Origin: Ruminiclostridium cellobioparum DSM 1351 = ATCC 15832
GTDB taxonomy: Bacteria; Bacillota; Clostridia; Acetivibrionales; DSM-1351
Assembly (NCBI RefSeq): GCF_000621505.1
Contig: NZ_JHYD01000038.1
Coordinates: 1-64,000 of the forward strand
Length of the DNA: 64,000 nt
Direction of reading: 5' to 3'
The notes beneath the pieces are model-generated. The model was not told where the DNA came from. It saw only the letters and a program-made list of their open reading frames with translations, and made no database searches. Positions 16,699-26,490 of the stretch are shown here, piece by piece. The translations under genes and the position numbers were made by a program. Position 1 is the stretch's first letter; each line of letters starts with the position of its first letter.

Positions 16699-19176
16699 CT
16701 ATGTATTTGTTATGATTTTTTCCAAAAGGCCGTAATACCTGGAAGACAGCTCAGCTGCCCCATTTTTTGAAGAACTTTCAACCACCACTCTTAAAATGGG
16801 CTTATCTGCGTCGGGTGCAATCAGAACCCAGCCTGTTTCGGTATACAGCTTGATTCCATCCAGCAGCTCCAGTTTTTTATCCCTGTACTCGCTGATTATT
16901 TTCCGCATAACAGTGCCTTTTGATTCCCAGGGACATTTAATGCTTTTCTTATCCATAAAGAAGTCGGGAATATCTGCTAAAAGCACACTCAGGTCGGTAT
17001 TTGCATAACACATGTACTCAATTATTCTTATAAGCCCTTCGATGGCATCAAAGCCCAGGGTAAACTGATCCGGCCTGAAAGAATCAAATCCCGATGATAT
17101 AGGGCTCTCATCATTATACCCGTATTTTTTATTATAGGACAGTATTTCATCCATTATTGCCTGGGAGAAGTTCTTTGTACGCTTAACCGAGCCATTATAT
17201 CTGGCGGCAAGTTTTTCTATGACTTCAGAGCATGTAATGGGTACAAAAAAAGTAGCACCGGGTGAGGTTTTAAATATAATTGATGCAATAAGGGCCTGGA
17301 ACAGGTCATCTTTAACTACCTTTCCAAACTTGTCCGCCAGGATGAGCTGTTCTGCATTCTGGTCTATTATGGCGGCAAAATCCGAACTGGTTTCTTTAAT
17401 TACAGCTGTAACCGACTCCGGAGCTTCATAATCGGTAAAGCGGTTAACGGTACAGCCCAGTCCTGTCAAGAGAGGTACTGTTATTGAGATTACGTAATCG
17501 GATTTTGAAAAGATGCAGATTTTTGGATTTTTCTCCCGGATGACCTGCATGTTGGTCTTGCTGCTTAAATTCCGGGTATAGTAGCTGCTGAAGTCGGTTA
17601 TATTATTCAGCCTGCTTATCTGCTGGGCCGAGCATCTGTTAAAATCCTCCTTGAAAAAGGAGTTTTCTATCTTTCTTTCTGTCAGCCGGCTGATTGAAGC
17701 ACCCCTGACATCCATAAAGTCGACCTTGATCCTGTTAACGTCATGAATATCATTTTTTATGTGTATCCCGCCTTCCACTGAAAGGAAGCCTATGGCGGTT
17801 CTGGCTATGGGGGTGAGCAGGCTGCTCATGTTGTAGACTTCAACTCCTACCGACAGCATACCTGAAATAAAGGCATGCTTGAACATTCTTGCCGAGTTGG
17901 AATTGGTTGAACTCACTACAACTCTGGAGCCCGTTTTAAACTGTGAACCGTATGCGGCTCCCAGCCTGGTTGCAAATTCAGGTGAAATATCCACGTTAAC
18001 AATACCTGATATACCGTTGTCACCGAATATCTTGTTGGAGTGCTTGGACCCCCAGATCATATTTCTATCGATGATGGCAAAGGGCTGGATGATCTTTTCA
18101 GGCCAGATTTTTATATTGGGTTTAACAATTACACGCTCATTAACCTTACAGCCTTCACCCACAACGGCATTCTCGAACACCGAGACATAATGCTTGAGAT
18201 TCACCCTGTTGCATATTACGGCTCCCCTGAGTTCACTGCCGTACTCAATATAGCTGTTATCCCAGACAATGCTCCTGACAATTGAAACATCGTCCTCAAT
18301 TGTAGTATTATTGCCTATGACAGTGTATTTATCAATAACCGAGCCATTGCCTATCCTGCAGTTGGAACCGATTATGCAGGGGCCGTTGATTTCTGCATTT
18401 GCTTCAATGACCGTTCCTGCACCGACCCAGACATTATCCTTCAATTGAATACCGTTGTGTCCCAGATTTATTTTTTTATCCAGAATGTCACAGTGTACCT
18501 TGATATATGACCGGATATCACCCATATCACACCAGTACTCCGGTGCCACATAGCCATACATTTTTTTTGATGCGGACAGCAGGCGGGGAAATAAATCACG
18601 GCTGAAATCAAGATTTTTATCAGCATCAATATAGTTCAAAATTTCGGGTTCAAGTATATATGTACCGGTATTCACCGTGTCGCTGAACAATTCGCCCCAG
18701 CTGGGCTTTTCCAGAAAGCCGGTTATCCTGCCTGTTTCATCTGTCAGCACCACTCCGTATTCCAGAGGGTCATCAACCTTTGAAAGAATGATTGTCGCAA
18801 GGGAATTCTTCTCCCTGTGATATTCAACAGCCATTTCAAGGTTAAGGTCTGTTATGGAGTCACCGCTTATAACAATAAAGGGCTCATCCAGAAAGCTCTC
18901 GGCATTTTTTATGCCGCCGGCGGTGCCCAGGGGGGATTCTTCGATAAAATATGTAATTTTGACACCCAGGTTTTTACCGCTTCCGAAATAATCCTTTATA
19001 ATCTGCGGGTGATACATCAATGTAATGCCGATCTCTTTGATTCCGTAATTTTTCAACAGCTCGATTGTGTGTTCCAGAACAGGTTTATTTAAGACAGGAA
19101 CCATTGGTTTTGGTAAATCACATGTAAGCGGCCTCAGTCTGGAGCCTTCTCCGCCGGCCATAATAATAGCTTTCAT
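16699..19176 (-). CDS. Sugar nucleotidyltransferase fused to left-handed helix and phosphomutase-like domain
   Basis: 825 residues from the ATG at 19176 (GGGAGGTCAGG directly upstream); the frame is open for 56 more codons but those lack a start site. Domain 1 (1-230) is an NTP transferase with [13 protein letters not shown] and L-P-K-P-M-V-P, of the mannose-1-phosphate guanylyltransferase/glucose-1-phosphate thymidylyltransferase type. Domain 2 (about 250-365) is a hexapeptide-repeat helix. Domain 3 (about 375-800) has phosphohexomutase fold, but the usual T-A-S-H-N-P serine loop is replaced by [11 protein letters not shown] near 525-535, so phosphoryl transfer is doubtful. Such fusions are known in Firmicutes, actinobacteria and cyanobacteria; the sugar made is unknown. 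Confidence 0.85.
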   Translation of the reverse strand: MKAIIMAGGEGSRLRPLTCDLPKPMVPVLNKPVLEHTIELLKNYGIKEIGITLMYHPQIIKDYFGSGKNLGVKITYFIEESPLGTAGGIKNAESFLDEPFIVISGDSITDLNLEMAVEYHREKNSLATIILSKVDDPLEYGVVLTDETGRITGFLEKPSWGELFSDTVNTGTYILEPEILNYIDADKNLDFSRDLFPRLLSASKKMYGYVAPEYWCDMGDIRSYIKVHCDILDKKINLGHNGIQLKDNVWVGAGTVIEANAEINGPCIIGSNCRIGNGSVIDKYTVIGNNTTIEDDVSIVRSIVWDNSYIEYGSELRGAVICNRVNLKHYVSVFENAVVGEGCKVNERVIVKPNIKIWPEKIIQPFAIIDRNMIWGSKHSNKIFGDNGISGIVNVDISPEFATRLGAAYGSQFKTGSRVVVSSTNSNSARMFKHAFISGMLSVGVEVYNMSSLLTPIARTAIGFLSVEGGIHIKNDIHDVNRIKVDFMDVRGASISRLTERKIENSFFKEDFNRCSAQQISRLNNITDFSSYYTRNLSSKTNMQVIREKNPKICIFSKSDYVISITVPLLTGLGCTVNRFTDYEAPESVTAVIKETSSDFAAIIDQNAEQLILADKFGKVVKDDLFQALIASIIFKTSPGATFFVPITCSEVIEKLAARYNGSVKRTKNFSQAIMDEILSYNKKYGYNDESPISSGFDSFRPDQFTLGFDAIEGLIRIIEYMCYANTDLSVLLADIPDFFMDKKSIKCPWESKGTVMRKIISEYRDKKLELLDGIKLYTETGWVLIAPDADKPILRVVVESSSKNGAAELSSRYYGLLEKIITNT

Positions 19177-19371
19177 CCTGACCTCCCTCTGCGTGCAGGC
19201 CAGCCGGGCTCCTGAGTATGCCCGGCATGGACACGCCGGTAAATGGTATGAAAAAACTAATCCCACAATACTGGTATTTATCAAATAACTTATATTTATT
19301 ATATTCCATACCCGGCGTAATAATCCTCTTAATTGGAGGACCACATGATTTATACAGATATTTCTTTAATG

Positions 19372-19635
19372 CTATTCTATAACGCCAAAGCTTCCCTCCA
19401 GAACAGAAAGAGCATTTTCCCGGTTACCGGTGTCAACATCTACTTCAAGCTTGACCATTGTTGAAGAAACTGCCCCGGGAAATTTAGTGATTCTGTGTCT
19501 TGGATTTATCCCGTAATGAAGTCCGCACTCAGAAGTATTAAGGCATGCTTTGCCGATTCCGCTTGTTTTTAAGGTACCCATTACACTGTTTGCGTCATAT
19601 ATGTTTGTATACAGCGCAGTAATTTTTTCACTCAT
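19372..19635 (-). CDS. Small protein of unknown function
   Basis: 87 residues from the ATG at 19635, which has GGAGGT seven bases upstream; the frame continues upstream without a better start. The protein is soluble with a predicted beta-rich pattern: an N-terminal I-T-A-L-Y-T-N-I-Y-D-A-N, a middle with two cysteines around residues 31 and 37, and a C-terminal V-K-L-E-V-D-V-D-T-G-N-R-E-N-A-L-S-V-L. The arrangement (beta strand, D-A-N helix, later K-L-E-V-D-V) recalls the small stress-protein fold in which a helix follows I-Y-x-D-x-x-x-A, but I cannot name a family. It is followed on the minus strand by the nucleotidyltransferase fusion. Confidence 0.6.
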   Translation of the reverse strand: MSEKITALYTNIYDANSVMGTLKTSGIGKACLNTSECGLHYGINPRHRITKFPGAVSSTMVKLEVDVDTGNRENALSVLEGSFGVIE

Positions 19636-19736
19636 GATGCTTACCTCCATTGATCGAAATATACGATGATAAATACCAGCTGTGAGATTCAAAGTTAGTA
19701 TTTACATATATCAATGGAAATAAGCCCTATTTCAAT

Positions 19737-20144
19737 TTATTTTTTAAATGTAAAAAGCTTGTTGAGGATATAACTTACCCCTGTATAAAAAACCATTCCA
19801 ATAAGGGCAGATATGTTTTTCCCAAGGAGAAGCTTTTCGGCCAGCAGTATTACCAGGCCGTGCTGGAGCAGGAAGCACACTCCGAAAACCGCTGTAAAAC
19901 GTATGAATTGTGACAGGGTGGAGGACTGTTTCCCTTTAAACGTCCATAACTTGTTAAGTATGAAACTGTTTATAAAACCTGCCACATATCCGACTATGTT
20001 GGATAATCTGAGGGAAACTGAAAATACGTTCATTAAGGCAAACATGATCAAGCCGGTTATGAGGGTATTTATAACGCCTACCAGACCATATTTGACAATA
20101 CTTGAGTTCATTAATCTGCCGAATAATATCTTTAGTTTATTCAT
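19737..20144 (-). CDS. GtrA-family membrane protein
   Basis: 135 residues, almost wholly four hydrophobic membrane helices. The family start F-x-K-Y-G-L-V-G-V-I-N-T-L-I-T-G-L-I near 16-33 and N-K-L-W-T-F near 62-67, repeated as N-K-L-F-T-F at the end, are diagnostic. GtrA proteins are thought to move undecaprenyl-linked sugars across the membrane or to support glycosyltransferases that decorate the cell wall. ATG start has AAAGGAG upstream. It lies among wall-related genes (CAP protein, sugar nucleotidyltransferase), which fits a role in envelope glycosylation, but no glycosyltransferase is adjacent. Confidence 0.88.
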   Translation of the reverse strand: MNKLKILFGRLMNSSIVKYGLVGVINTLITGLIMFALMNVFSVSLRLSNIVGYVAGFINSFILNKLWTFKGKQSSTLSQFIRFTAVFGVCFLLQHGLVILLAEKLLLGKNISALIGMVFYTGVSYILNKLFTFKK

Positions 20145-20281
20145 TTGCTTCTCCTTTTACAGCTGTTTAGCAATAATAAAGTCAACTGCCGTACTTTTGA
20201 CATATTTGCACATTTTTAAGTATATATAATAATATGAAATTTTACCATAAGCCATTATAAATATTACTTTAGGAGGCTAAT

Positions 20282-20965
20282 ATGGCGGTAAAAAAAAGAA
20301 AATATTCGCTGATATATGTATCAAAACAAGCGGTGCCTTTTAAAAAAGACAGACCGCTTCAATTTATGCTGACCTTATATATTGTTGTATTTGTGTTTTT
20401 CGCGCTGAAGCCTGTAGATTACCTGGAGTGGTGGTTCCTAAGCCTTCCTTCGGCAATTATGATAGCCTGTATGATGATGTTTTACAGAAAAGGCAGGCTT
20501 ACCAATTTATCATATTTAAGTGTCCTGGTTTTTTTAATACTCAATACACTGGGAGCTCATTATACATACGCCCTGTGTCCGGTAGGAGAGTGGATGAAGG
20601 GGACCTTCGGCTTCATCAGGAATAATTATGACAGGCTTGTATATCTGGCCTTCGGGCTGCTGATATCAATACCTGTCATGGAGATACTTTACAGGCGATT
20701 CAGGCTAAAGTATATTGAAGCATGTTTCTTAGCGGTTTTTATCATAGTAGCTCTGTGTGCGCTCAATTCTCTGACCGGAATGTTGATTGCGGCAGTGAGC
20801 CGTTCACAGCAGCTGTTCATTCTGACCCAGGCCCAGGGAGATATCTGGGATTCCCAGAGGGATACTGCCATGGGATTGCTGGGGGCTGCTCTGAATATGG
20901 GTTATTGCATTTTTGTAAAGATAAGGCGAAATCAAAGAATTCACATGGTGAAGGTATCAAAATAG
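20282..20965 (+). CDS. DUF2238 (YjdF-like) membrane protein
   Basis: 227 residues; ATG directly behind TAGGAGG. About six membrane segments are visible. Conserved family features are the segment A-H-Y-T-Y near residue 82, N-Y-D-R-L-V-Y-L-A-F-G-L-L near 106-118, and Q-G-D-I-W-D-S-Q-R-D near 184-193, all seen in DUF2238/YjdF proteins. The function of this family is unknown to me. It is followed at 57 bases by the UV endonuclease gene, on the same strand, which may be co-transcribed. Confidence 0.82.
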   Translation: MAVKKRKYSLIYVSKQAVPFKKDRPLQFMLTLYIVVFVFFALKPVDYLEWWFLSLPSAIMIACMMMFYRKGRLTNLSYLSVLVFLILNTLGAHYTYALCPVGEWMKGTFGFIRNNYDRLVYLAFGLLISIPVMEILYRRFRLKYIEACFLAVFIIVALCALNSLTGMLIAAVSRSQQLFILTQAQGDIWDSQRDTAMGLLGAALNMGYCIFVKIRRNQRIHMVKVSK

Positions 20966-21022
20966 TCAAACGGTCGAATAATAAACCTGTCTTTTTAATA
21001 ACATCAAAAGCGGGGGATAGGT

Positions 21023-21985
21023 TTGATATTCAGATTGGGATATGTTGCTATGACCTTGAGTCTTGAGAATTGTTCACCCTCGGGTACCGTCACTTATGCC
21101 GTGTACAGCAGGCTGAAGGACGACCAGGCAAAAAGTATAAGGCTGGACAGGGTGTCAAAGCTTAATATTGAAAATACCCTGAGAATTCTCAAGTACAACC
21201 GCGCTATGAATATTCAGGTGTACAGGCTCACATCGAAGCTGATACCGCTTGCAACCCACCAGGAGCTGGCAGGCTGGGAATATCAGCGCCAGTTTGCCAG
21301 CGAACTCAAGCAACTGGGGGAATTCGTGAAGCAAAACGGTTTTCGCATCAGTGCACATCCTGACCATTTTACAATTCTCAATCCGGTTAAGCAGGAGGTG
21401 CTGCTGGCTTCTGTAAAGGATCTGGATTATCATGTCAGATTGTATGAAGCAATGGGGCTTGAGGATTACAGGTACAAGCTGGTGCTTCATGTAGGAGGCC
21501 TCTATGGGGATAAGTGCAGTTCAATAGAAAGATTCAAGGTTAATTTTTCAAAGCTGCCCGACCGTATACGGAAGCGTATAATCATAGAAAATGACGACAA
21601 ATGTTTCACTGCAGCCGACGTACTGCAGCTTTGCAAGGATTTGGGCGCTCCCATGGTGCTGGATGTTCACCATCACAAATGTGCAAACAATGGTGAAAGG
21701 CTGAGCGAGCTTTTGCCGGAAATATATAAAACCTGGGATGGGGAACCTTTTCGGCCCAAAATACATTTCTCAAGTCCAAAAAGCCAGAAGGAATTCAGAA
21801 GTCATGCCGATTATATCGACCATGCCGGTTTTATGGAGTTTTTGAATACGGCAAAAGCTCTTGACTGCGATATGGATATCATGCTTGAGGCAAAAATGAA
21901 GGACAGGGCACTGCTGGAGCTTTCTGAAAAACTGAGGGCCGAGCCGGGTTTTGAGGAACTGACCAAAGCTTCCTTCCGGATTTGA
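21023..21985 (+). CDS. uvsE: UV damage endonuclease UvsE
   Basis: 320 residues; the TTG at 21023 gives M-I-F-R-L-G-Y-V-A-M, the expected N-terminus, with a GGGGGA run just upstream. This TIM-barrel endonuclease cuts 5' of cyclobutane dimers and 6-4 photoproducts in an alternative excision pathway. Family marks include R-L-T-S-K-L-I-P near 72-79, S-A-H-P-D-H-F near 113-119, L-V-L-H-V-G-G near 154-160, I-I-E-N-D-D near 187-192 and D-V-H-H-H near 215-219, which supply the metal ligands. Spore-formers often carry it. No other repair gene is next to it, but Ku/LigD lies 8 kb away. Confidence 0.93.
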   Translation: MIFRLGYVAMTLSLENCSPSGTVTYAVYSRLKDDQAKSIRLDRVSKLNIENTLRILKYNRAMNIQVYRLTSKLIPLATHQELAGWEYQRQFASELKQLGEFVKQNGFRISAHPDHFTILNPVKQEVLLASVKDLDYHVRLYEAMGLEDYRYKLVLHVGGLYGDKCSSIERFKVNFSKLPDRIRKRIIIENDDKCFTAADVLQLCKDLGAPMVLDVHHHKCANNGERLSELLPEIYKTWDGEPFRPKIHFSSPKSQKEFRSHADYIDHAGFMEFLNTAKALDCDMDIMLEAKMKDRALLELSEKLRAEPGFEELTKASFRI

Positions 21986-22103
21986 GTGCAAACACAAATG
22001 AGCACCAAAAACTGAGCATAGCGAATTTTCTTGAGTTAAAGTGTAAAGAATATATATGAATACCTGACACAGGTACAATTATCTTTTAGAAAGGATGTTT
22101 TGA

Positions 22104-22241
22104 ATGGCAAAAAACCCGAACAAGGACCAGAATAATGATGTGTCCTTTGACAATGATCAGCTGGGAGAAAACAAAAACAGCAACAGCGGCGGAAAGAAGG
22201 GCGGCAGCGGTAAACCCAAGCCTACCAGCAGAATTATATAA
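22104..22241 (+). CDS. Small hydrophilic protein of 45 residues
   Basis: A short frame beginning M-A-K-N-P-N-K-D-Q-N-N and ending P-T-S-R-I-I. ATG 22104 has AAAGGA about nine bases upstream, and a strong terminator follows 22 bases behind the stop, so the gene forms a complete unit. The product is rich in Asn, Lys, Gly and Ser with no hydrophobic segment, so it is probably disordered. The composition resembles small spore or stress proteins, but no family motif is seen. The role is unknown. Confidence 0.5.
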   Translation: MAKNPNKDQNNDVSFDNDQLGENKNSNSGGKKGGSGKPKPTSRII

Positions 22242-22263
22242 GAATATGTTTCTATTTAAAAAA

Positions 22264-22297
22264 TAAGAATTGGGGTGTGCCCCGGTTCTTATTTTTT
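22264..22297 (+). terminator. Rho-independent terminator
   Basis: TAAGAATTGGGG (22264-22275) pairs with CCCCGGTTCTTA (22280-22291, two G-U pairs) around a TGTG loop, followed by six T's. It ends the small-protein transcript upstream of tex. Confidence 0.85.
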
Positions 22298-22380
22298 AGA
22301 GTAATTTTCTTGTGACCGGCAGCAGAATTAATGTTATAATAAAATACGATTTACAAATTTTTGGACATGGAGAATGTAAG

Positions 22381-24534
22381 ATGGATATTATAGATCAGCT
22401 GATAAAGGAATTTAACCTGAAGCCCTTTCAGGTGCAAAATACTGTAAAACTTGTAGACGAAGGAAATACCATACCTTTTATTGCCCGCTACAGAAAAGAA
22501 GTGACCGGAGAATTGAACGACCAGGTACTGAGAGAACTGTACGAGCGTTTATTATATCTTAGAAATCTGGAGGAAAGACGGGAAGATGTCAGAAGGCTTA
22601 TAGACGAACAGGGCAAACTGACCGAAGAGCTTTCCCTCTCTCTTGACAGGGCTGTCACTCTTCAGGAAATAGAGGATATATACAGACCCTACAAGGTTAA
22701 AAGAAAAACCAGAGCCTCGGTGGCCAAGGAAAAGGGGCTTGAACCCCTGGCTGCAATCATATTTGCCCAGATGCCTTCAAAGACACCTGTACTCCGGATA
22801 GCAGCAGGCTACATTGATCCTGAAAAGGGAGTAAACACTGAGGAGGAAGCCCTTGCGGGAGCCATGGATATCATTGCCGAAGAGGTATCCGATAACGCTG
22901 AATACAGAAAGGCGCTCAGAGAGACAATATTCCGTAATGCGATGATAGTATCGGCCGCCAGGAAGGAAGAGGATTCCGTTTACAGGATGTATTATGACTT
23001 CAGGGAGCCTGTCTCTAAAATTGCAAATCACAGGATTCTTGCAGTGAACAGAGGTGAGAAGGAGGAATTCCTTCAAGTAAAAATAGATGTTGACAGTGCG
23101 CTGTGCCTGGCATATTTGAAAGGCAGGACTGTCAAGAACACAAATCCTGAAATGGCAGGATATGTTGAAGCCGCCGTAGAGGATTCCTACAGCAGGCTTA
23201 TATTCCCCTCGCTGGAAAGGGACATTAGAAACCAATTGACTGAAACTGCCCAGGAGCAGGCTATGAAGGTATTTGCAGAAAATCTGAGAAATCTTCTTCT
23301 CCAGCCTCCGGTAAAGGACAGAGTTGTTCTGGGCCTTGATCCTGCCTACAGGACAGGCTGTAAGATCGCTGTGGTTGACGAGACGGGAAAAGTTCTTGCA
23401 ACAACCGTCATATACCCGACACCTCCCCAGAGCAAAATTGAAGAGGCAAAGTCCAAGCTGAAGCAATTGATAGAAAAGCACAAGGTGGATATCATATCAA
23501 TAGGAAACGGTACTGCTTCAAAGGAATCCGAGCTTTTTGTGGTTGAATTGCTTAAGGAAATTGACCGGAAGGTTTATTACATGGTGGTCAGTGAAGCGGG
23601 AGCATCGGTTTATTCGGCCTCCAAGCTTGGAGCAGAGGAGTTCCCCGAGTTTGATGTGGCCCTCAGAAGTGCGGTATCCATTGCAAGGCGGCTGCAGGAC
23701 CCTCTTGCCGAACTGGTAAAAATAGATCCGAAGGCCATAGGAGTAGGCCAGTACCAGCATGATATGAACCAAAAAAGGCTGGACGAGTCCTTGGGCGGAG
23801 TGGTTGAGGACTGTGTAAATAATGTAGGTGTGGACCTCAATACGGCATCGGCACCATTATTATCCTATATTTCAGGGATTTCTTCGGCTATAGCGAAGAA
23901 TCTTGTTGAGTACAGGGAAGAGAACGGAAAGTTTAAGAGCAGGAATGAAATAAAAAAGGTCAAGAAACTGGGCAATAAGACCTTTGAACAGTGCGCCGGC
24001 TTTTTAAGGATTACCGATGGTGACAATATTCTGGACAATACCTCTGTGCACCCCGAATCATATACGGCGGCAGAGAAACTTCTGAAAAAGATGGGCTATA
24101 CCCTGTCGGATGTTAACGGCAGGAATCTCCGGGAACTGGACAAAAAAGTGGAACAGAACGGAAGGATAAAAGTGGCAGAGGAGCTGGGAATCGGCCTGCC
24201 GACTTTAAAAGACATTGTAAATGAACTGCTGAAGCCTGGAAGGGATCCCAGGGATGAATTGCCCAAGCCCATTCTCCACACTGATGTACTGCATTTAGAG
24301 GATCTCAAGGCCGGAATGGTCCTGACGGGGACTGTGAGAAATGTGGCCGATTTCGGTGCTTTTGTCGACATCGGCGTCCATCAGGATGGCCTTGTTCACA
24401 TTTCCCAGCTTGCCGACAGGTTTGTCAGGAATCCGATGGAAGTGGTTGCTGTAGGGGATATCGTAAAAGTGAGGGTAATGGAGGTAGACGCCGGAAGGAA
24501 GAGAATATCCTTAAGTATGAGGGAAATTAACTGA
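22381..24534 (+). CDS. tex: Tex-family RNA-binding transcription accessory protein
   Basis: 717 residues from ATG 22381 (GGAG nine bases upstream); an upstream in-frame codon at 22312 is not supported. Domains: Tex N-terminal helical domain with P-F-I-A-R-Y-R-K-E-V-T-G (near 32-43), a YqgF-like nuclease fold with G-L-D-P-A-Y-R-T-G-C-K-I-A-V-V (near 318-332), helix-hairpin-helix region with N-T-A-S-A-P-L-L-S-Y-I-S-G (near 486-498), and a C-terminal S1 RNA-binding domain (about 640-712) with G-T-V-R-N-V-A-D-F-G-A-F-V-D-I-G. Tex is a conserved cytosolic protein linked to transcription and RNA handling. It is monocistronic here. Confidence 0.95.
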   Translation: MDIIDQLIKEFNLKPFQVQNTVKLVDEGNTIPFIARYRKEVTGELNDQVLRELYERLLYLRNLEERREDVRRLIDEQGKLTEELSLSLDRAVTLQEIEDIYRPYKVKRKTRASVAKEKGLEPLAAIIFAQMPSKTPVLRIAAGYIDPEKGVNTEEEALAGAMDIIAEEVSDNAEYRKALRETIFRNAMIVSAARKEEDSVYRMYYDFREPVSKIANHRILAVNRGEKEEFLQVKIDVDSALCLAYLKGRTVKNTNPEMAGYVEAAVEDSYSRLIFPSLERDIRNQLTETAQEQAMKVFAENLRNLLLQPPVKDRVVLGLDPAYRTGCKIAVVDETGKVLATTVIYPTPPQSKIEEAKSKLKQLIEKHKVDIISIGNGTASKESELFVVELLKEIDRKVYYMVVSEAGASVYSASKLGAEEFPEFDVALRSAVSIARRLQDPLAELVKIDPKAIGVGQYQHDMNQKRLDESLGGVVEDCVNNVGVDLNTASAPLLSYISGISSAIAKNLVEYREENGKFKSRNEIKKVKKLGNKTFEQCAGFLRITDGDNILDNTSVHPESYTAAEKLLKKMGYTLSDVNGRNLRELDKKVEQNGRIKVAEELGIGLPTLKDIVNELLKPGRDPRDELPKPILHTDVLHLEDLKAGMVLTGTVRNVADFGAFVDIGVHQDGLVHISQLADRFVRNPMEVVAVGDIVKVRVMEVDAGRKRISLSMREIN

Positions 24535-24692
24535 GTATATTGATTTATCATCCCTGTACTTTATTTGAAGGGTTAATTGTGATATTATTTATGTTATGAT
24601 TTCCCATAATCAAAAATACTGCTTATTATTTAAACGGTGCCTGGGAAAAACATTTAGAGATTAAATTGAAATATGAAGGAAGGACCTGACCA

Positions 24693-25580
24693 ATGGGAAC
24701 TATAAATAATGCTGTGCGCTTACTTGCCAAAAGGCCGTCTATACTTATTCTTACAATCATAACCAGTACGGTTCTTTCTGTTGTGGAATATCTGCTGATG
24801 ATGCTTTTTTATAGCATAACAATGTTTAAAACCGGAAGCCCCTTTGATGATTATGTAAATATAATACAATTTGTTATAGATACAGTACTTGTTCCGCAAA
24901 CGGCAGTTAAAATCATTATGGCACTTGCTGTTTTAGTGGCAGCTGCAGCATTGATATTCGGCCTGCTGCTTTCAGGCTGTTTCAATATACTTACCAATGC
25001 GGTCCAGGGCAAGGAAAAAAAGCCGGGAAGTGAGTTCCTGGCCGGAGTGAAGAAATATTTTCTCAGAATGGTTTCGGTCAATTTGTGGACCCTCAGTGCG
25101 GTTATACTGTTTGTTATCTACGTCATTGTTGCCTCAATACCGGCTGCTATTTTTATAGATAATGCCTTGAACGGGGAAGTAAATATCGTAGCAGGTGTAC
25201 TGTTATTTGTAGTGACAATAATTGTTTTGTTCTTCAGTTTCGCTTTTTTCAGACAGTATATAACCTTTTGGTATCCTTCGGCCATTGTAAACAGCAAAAA
25301 TCATTTTAAGATAGCAAAAAAAATATCAGACAATGATTTCTGGACTTTGTTGTCCAAATACATTGTTTTTGATATTATACTTGTTCTATTTGATGTTATA
25401 TATGTTATAGCTAATTTTTCAATGGCAAACGCCCAGGTGATATCCAATGTTACCAGTTATGTCCTATTGATTGTCAATATAGTGTTTAAAACCATATTTA
25501 TTGCAGTAATTGTATGTTTTGTATTTTCCACTTTCCATAAACTGAGTGAAAAAAGCCGGCTTGAAAAGGCTAATCACTAA
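24693..25580 (+). CDS. Integral membrane protein of unknown function
   Basis: 295 residues; ATG with GAAGGAAGGA upstream. About six long hydrophobic segments are seen, near 18-40, 65-95, 115-150, 165-190, 225-245 and 255-285, with short charged loops. The start (N-A-V-R-L-L-A-K-R-P-S-I-L-I-L) is of the type found in DUF-class proteins related to the membrane domain of glycerophosphodiesterases. No catalytic motif is visible. It ends convergently with the next minus-strand gene, whose stop codon overlaps it by four bases, so the two share a 3' boundary. Confidence 0.6.
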   Translation: MGTINNAVRLLAKRPSILILTIITSTVLSVVEYLLMMLFYSITMFKTGSPFDDYVNIIQFVIDTVLVPQTAVKIIMALAVLVAAAALIFGLLLSGCFNILTNAVQGKEKKPGSEFLAGVKKYFLRMVSVNLWTLSAVILFVIYVIVASIPAAIFIDNALNGEVNIVAGVLLFVVTIIVLFFSFAFFRQYITFWYPSAIVNSKNHFKIAKKISDNDFWTLLSKYIVFDIILVLFDVIYVIANFSMANAQVISNVTSYVLLIVNIVFKTIFIAVIVCFVFSTFHKLSEKSRLEKANH

Positions 25581-25942
25581 AAAATGTCCAATAGCAGGTA
25601 GAGAAGAACAATAATAAGTATTTCGTCCTGGACTTTGTCTGTCAGCAGAAGTACCAGTAAACCTGCAAGGAGTAAATCATCCAGATAAATATCAAAATCA
25701 AAAATTGTAAATAGTGGATTTCCCGATCTCTCGGATTTATCCCCGCCAAACAGTGAGGACAAAAAGCCCAGAGGTTGGGATTTTTTCCGTTCCTGACTTT
25801 CTGCCGGGGCAGGCAGGGACAGTATGGGTTCTTCTGAAAGAGCAGTTTCGGCTGACGTGGTGTTCTGCTCCACATGATAGTTATTCTGGGTATTTGTTTT
25901 TCTATATCTGCGAGATTTAGAAGAACGCTTCCTGTAAGCCAT
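25577..25942 (-). CDS. Small protein with basic N-terminus and hydrophobic C-terminus
   Basis: 121 residues from the ATG at 25942; a GTG four codons upstream overlaps the GGAG site and is less likely. The N-terminus is very basic (R-K-R-S-S-K-S-R-R-Y-R-K), the middle is Pro/Ser-rich, and the last 40 residues are strongly hydrophobic with acidic residues, including L-L-L-A-G-L-L-V-L-L-L and I-I-V-L-L-Y-L-L-L-D. This C-terminus resembles small spore-membrane proteins of clostridia, but I cannot name it. It overlaps the convergent membrane-protein gene by four bases, and the following minus-strand gene starts with its own ribosome site, so the two form a pair. Confidence 0.55.
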   Translation of the reverse strand: MAYRKRSSKSRRYRKTNTQNNYHVEQNTTSAETALSEEPILSLPAPAESQERKKSQPLGFLSSLFGGDKSERSGNPLFTIFDFDIYLDDLLLAGLLVLLLTDKVQDEILIIVLLYLLLDIF

Positions 25943-25983
25943 TATTCCATTCACTCCAATTCCAGTTATTCATAGGGTGCTCC

Positions 25984-26400
25984 TTATACAGGCCGCTCTT
26001 CCGAGTCATCCAGTACTTGAGTAAGGCTGCCGATTCTCATAAGTTTTAAACAGGTTTGAAGCTTCCTTTGCCGGCTTTTATTAAGATATGGCCTGATTGC
26101 ATTGAGCAGGTTTACTCTCGGGTCGTTTGCCACATTGAGCTTGCTCATGGCTTTTTTCATCTTTCTGGCCATATCGGCAAAGTCATCTGCTTCATTACTG
26201 TTAGAACTTGAATTTGAATTCTCATTACTCCTGGATGTCTGAGGCGGATCCTCTTGTGTGTCTTCGTCTTTAGAACTGTTACCGGTATTGGACATGAGCA
26301 TGTTGAGCAGACCCTTGACATTGTCAGGGATATTGGGGTTTGAGTTCTGCCCCAGCATATCCGCTATTTGCTTGATTTTGTCACCCATGTCGTCACTCAT
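25984..26400 (-). CDS. Hypothetical acidic/basic two-part protein
   Basis: 138 residues from the ATG at 26400, preceded by GGAGG at five bases; an ATG four codons upstream overlaps that site. The N-terminal part (about 1-40) is helical (I-K-Q-I-A-D-M-L-G-Q), a low-complexity Ser/Asn/Glu linker follows, and the C-terminal part (about 80-130) is a basic helix pair with D-P-R-V-N-L-L-N-A-I-R-P-Y-L and R-Q-R-K-L-Q-T-C-L-K-L. This C-terminal pattern recurs in clostridial proteins that sit next to small spore-membrane proteins, as here. The function is unknown. Confidence 0.55.
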   Translation of the reverse strand: MSDDMGDKIKQIADMLGQNSNPNIPDNVKGLLNMLMSNTGNSSKDEDTQEDPPQTSRSNENSNSSSNSNEADDFADMARKMKKAMSKLNVANDPRVNLLNAIRPYLNKSRQRKLQTCLKLMRIGSLTQVLDDSEERPV

Positions 26401-26462
26401 CTTAACCTCCATGCCCCCACATGTGCATAGTCAATTATGTTGACCTCAATAAATTGTCCAAG

Positions 26463-26479
26463 AGCGCTCCTTGAGCGCT
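26463..26479 (+). terminator. Terminator-like hairpin
   Basis: AGCGCTC (26463-26469) and GAGCGCT (26473-26479) form a perfect stem with a three-base loop, followed by TTTT. No plus-strand gene ends here, so it may serve the minus strand or be part of the upstream region of the 26400 gene. Confidence 0.35.
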
Positions 26480-26490
26480 TTTGGTATGAC

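Noticed and set aside
22777-23481. A 234-codon minus-strand frame inside tex
   Set aside because: Tex motifs cover the plus strand; no start signal or family resemblance on the other.
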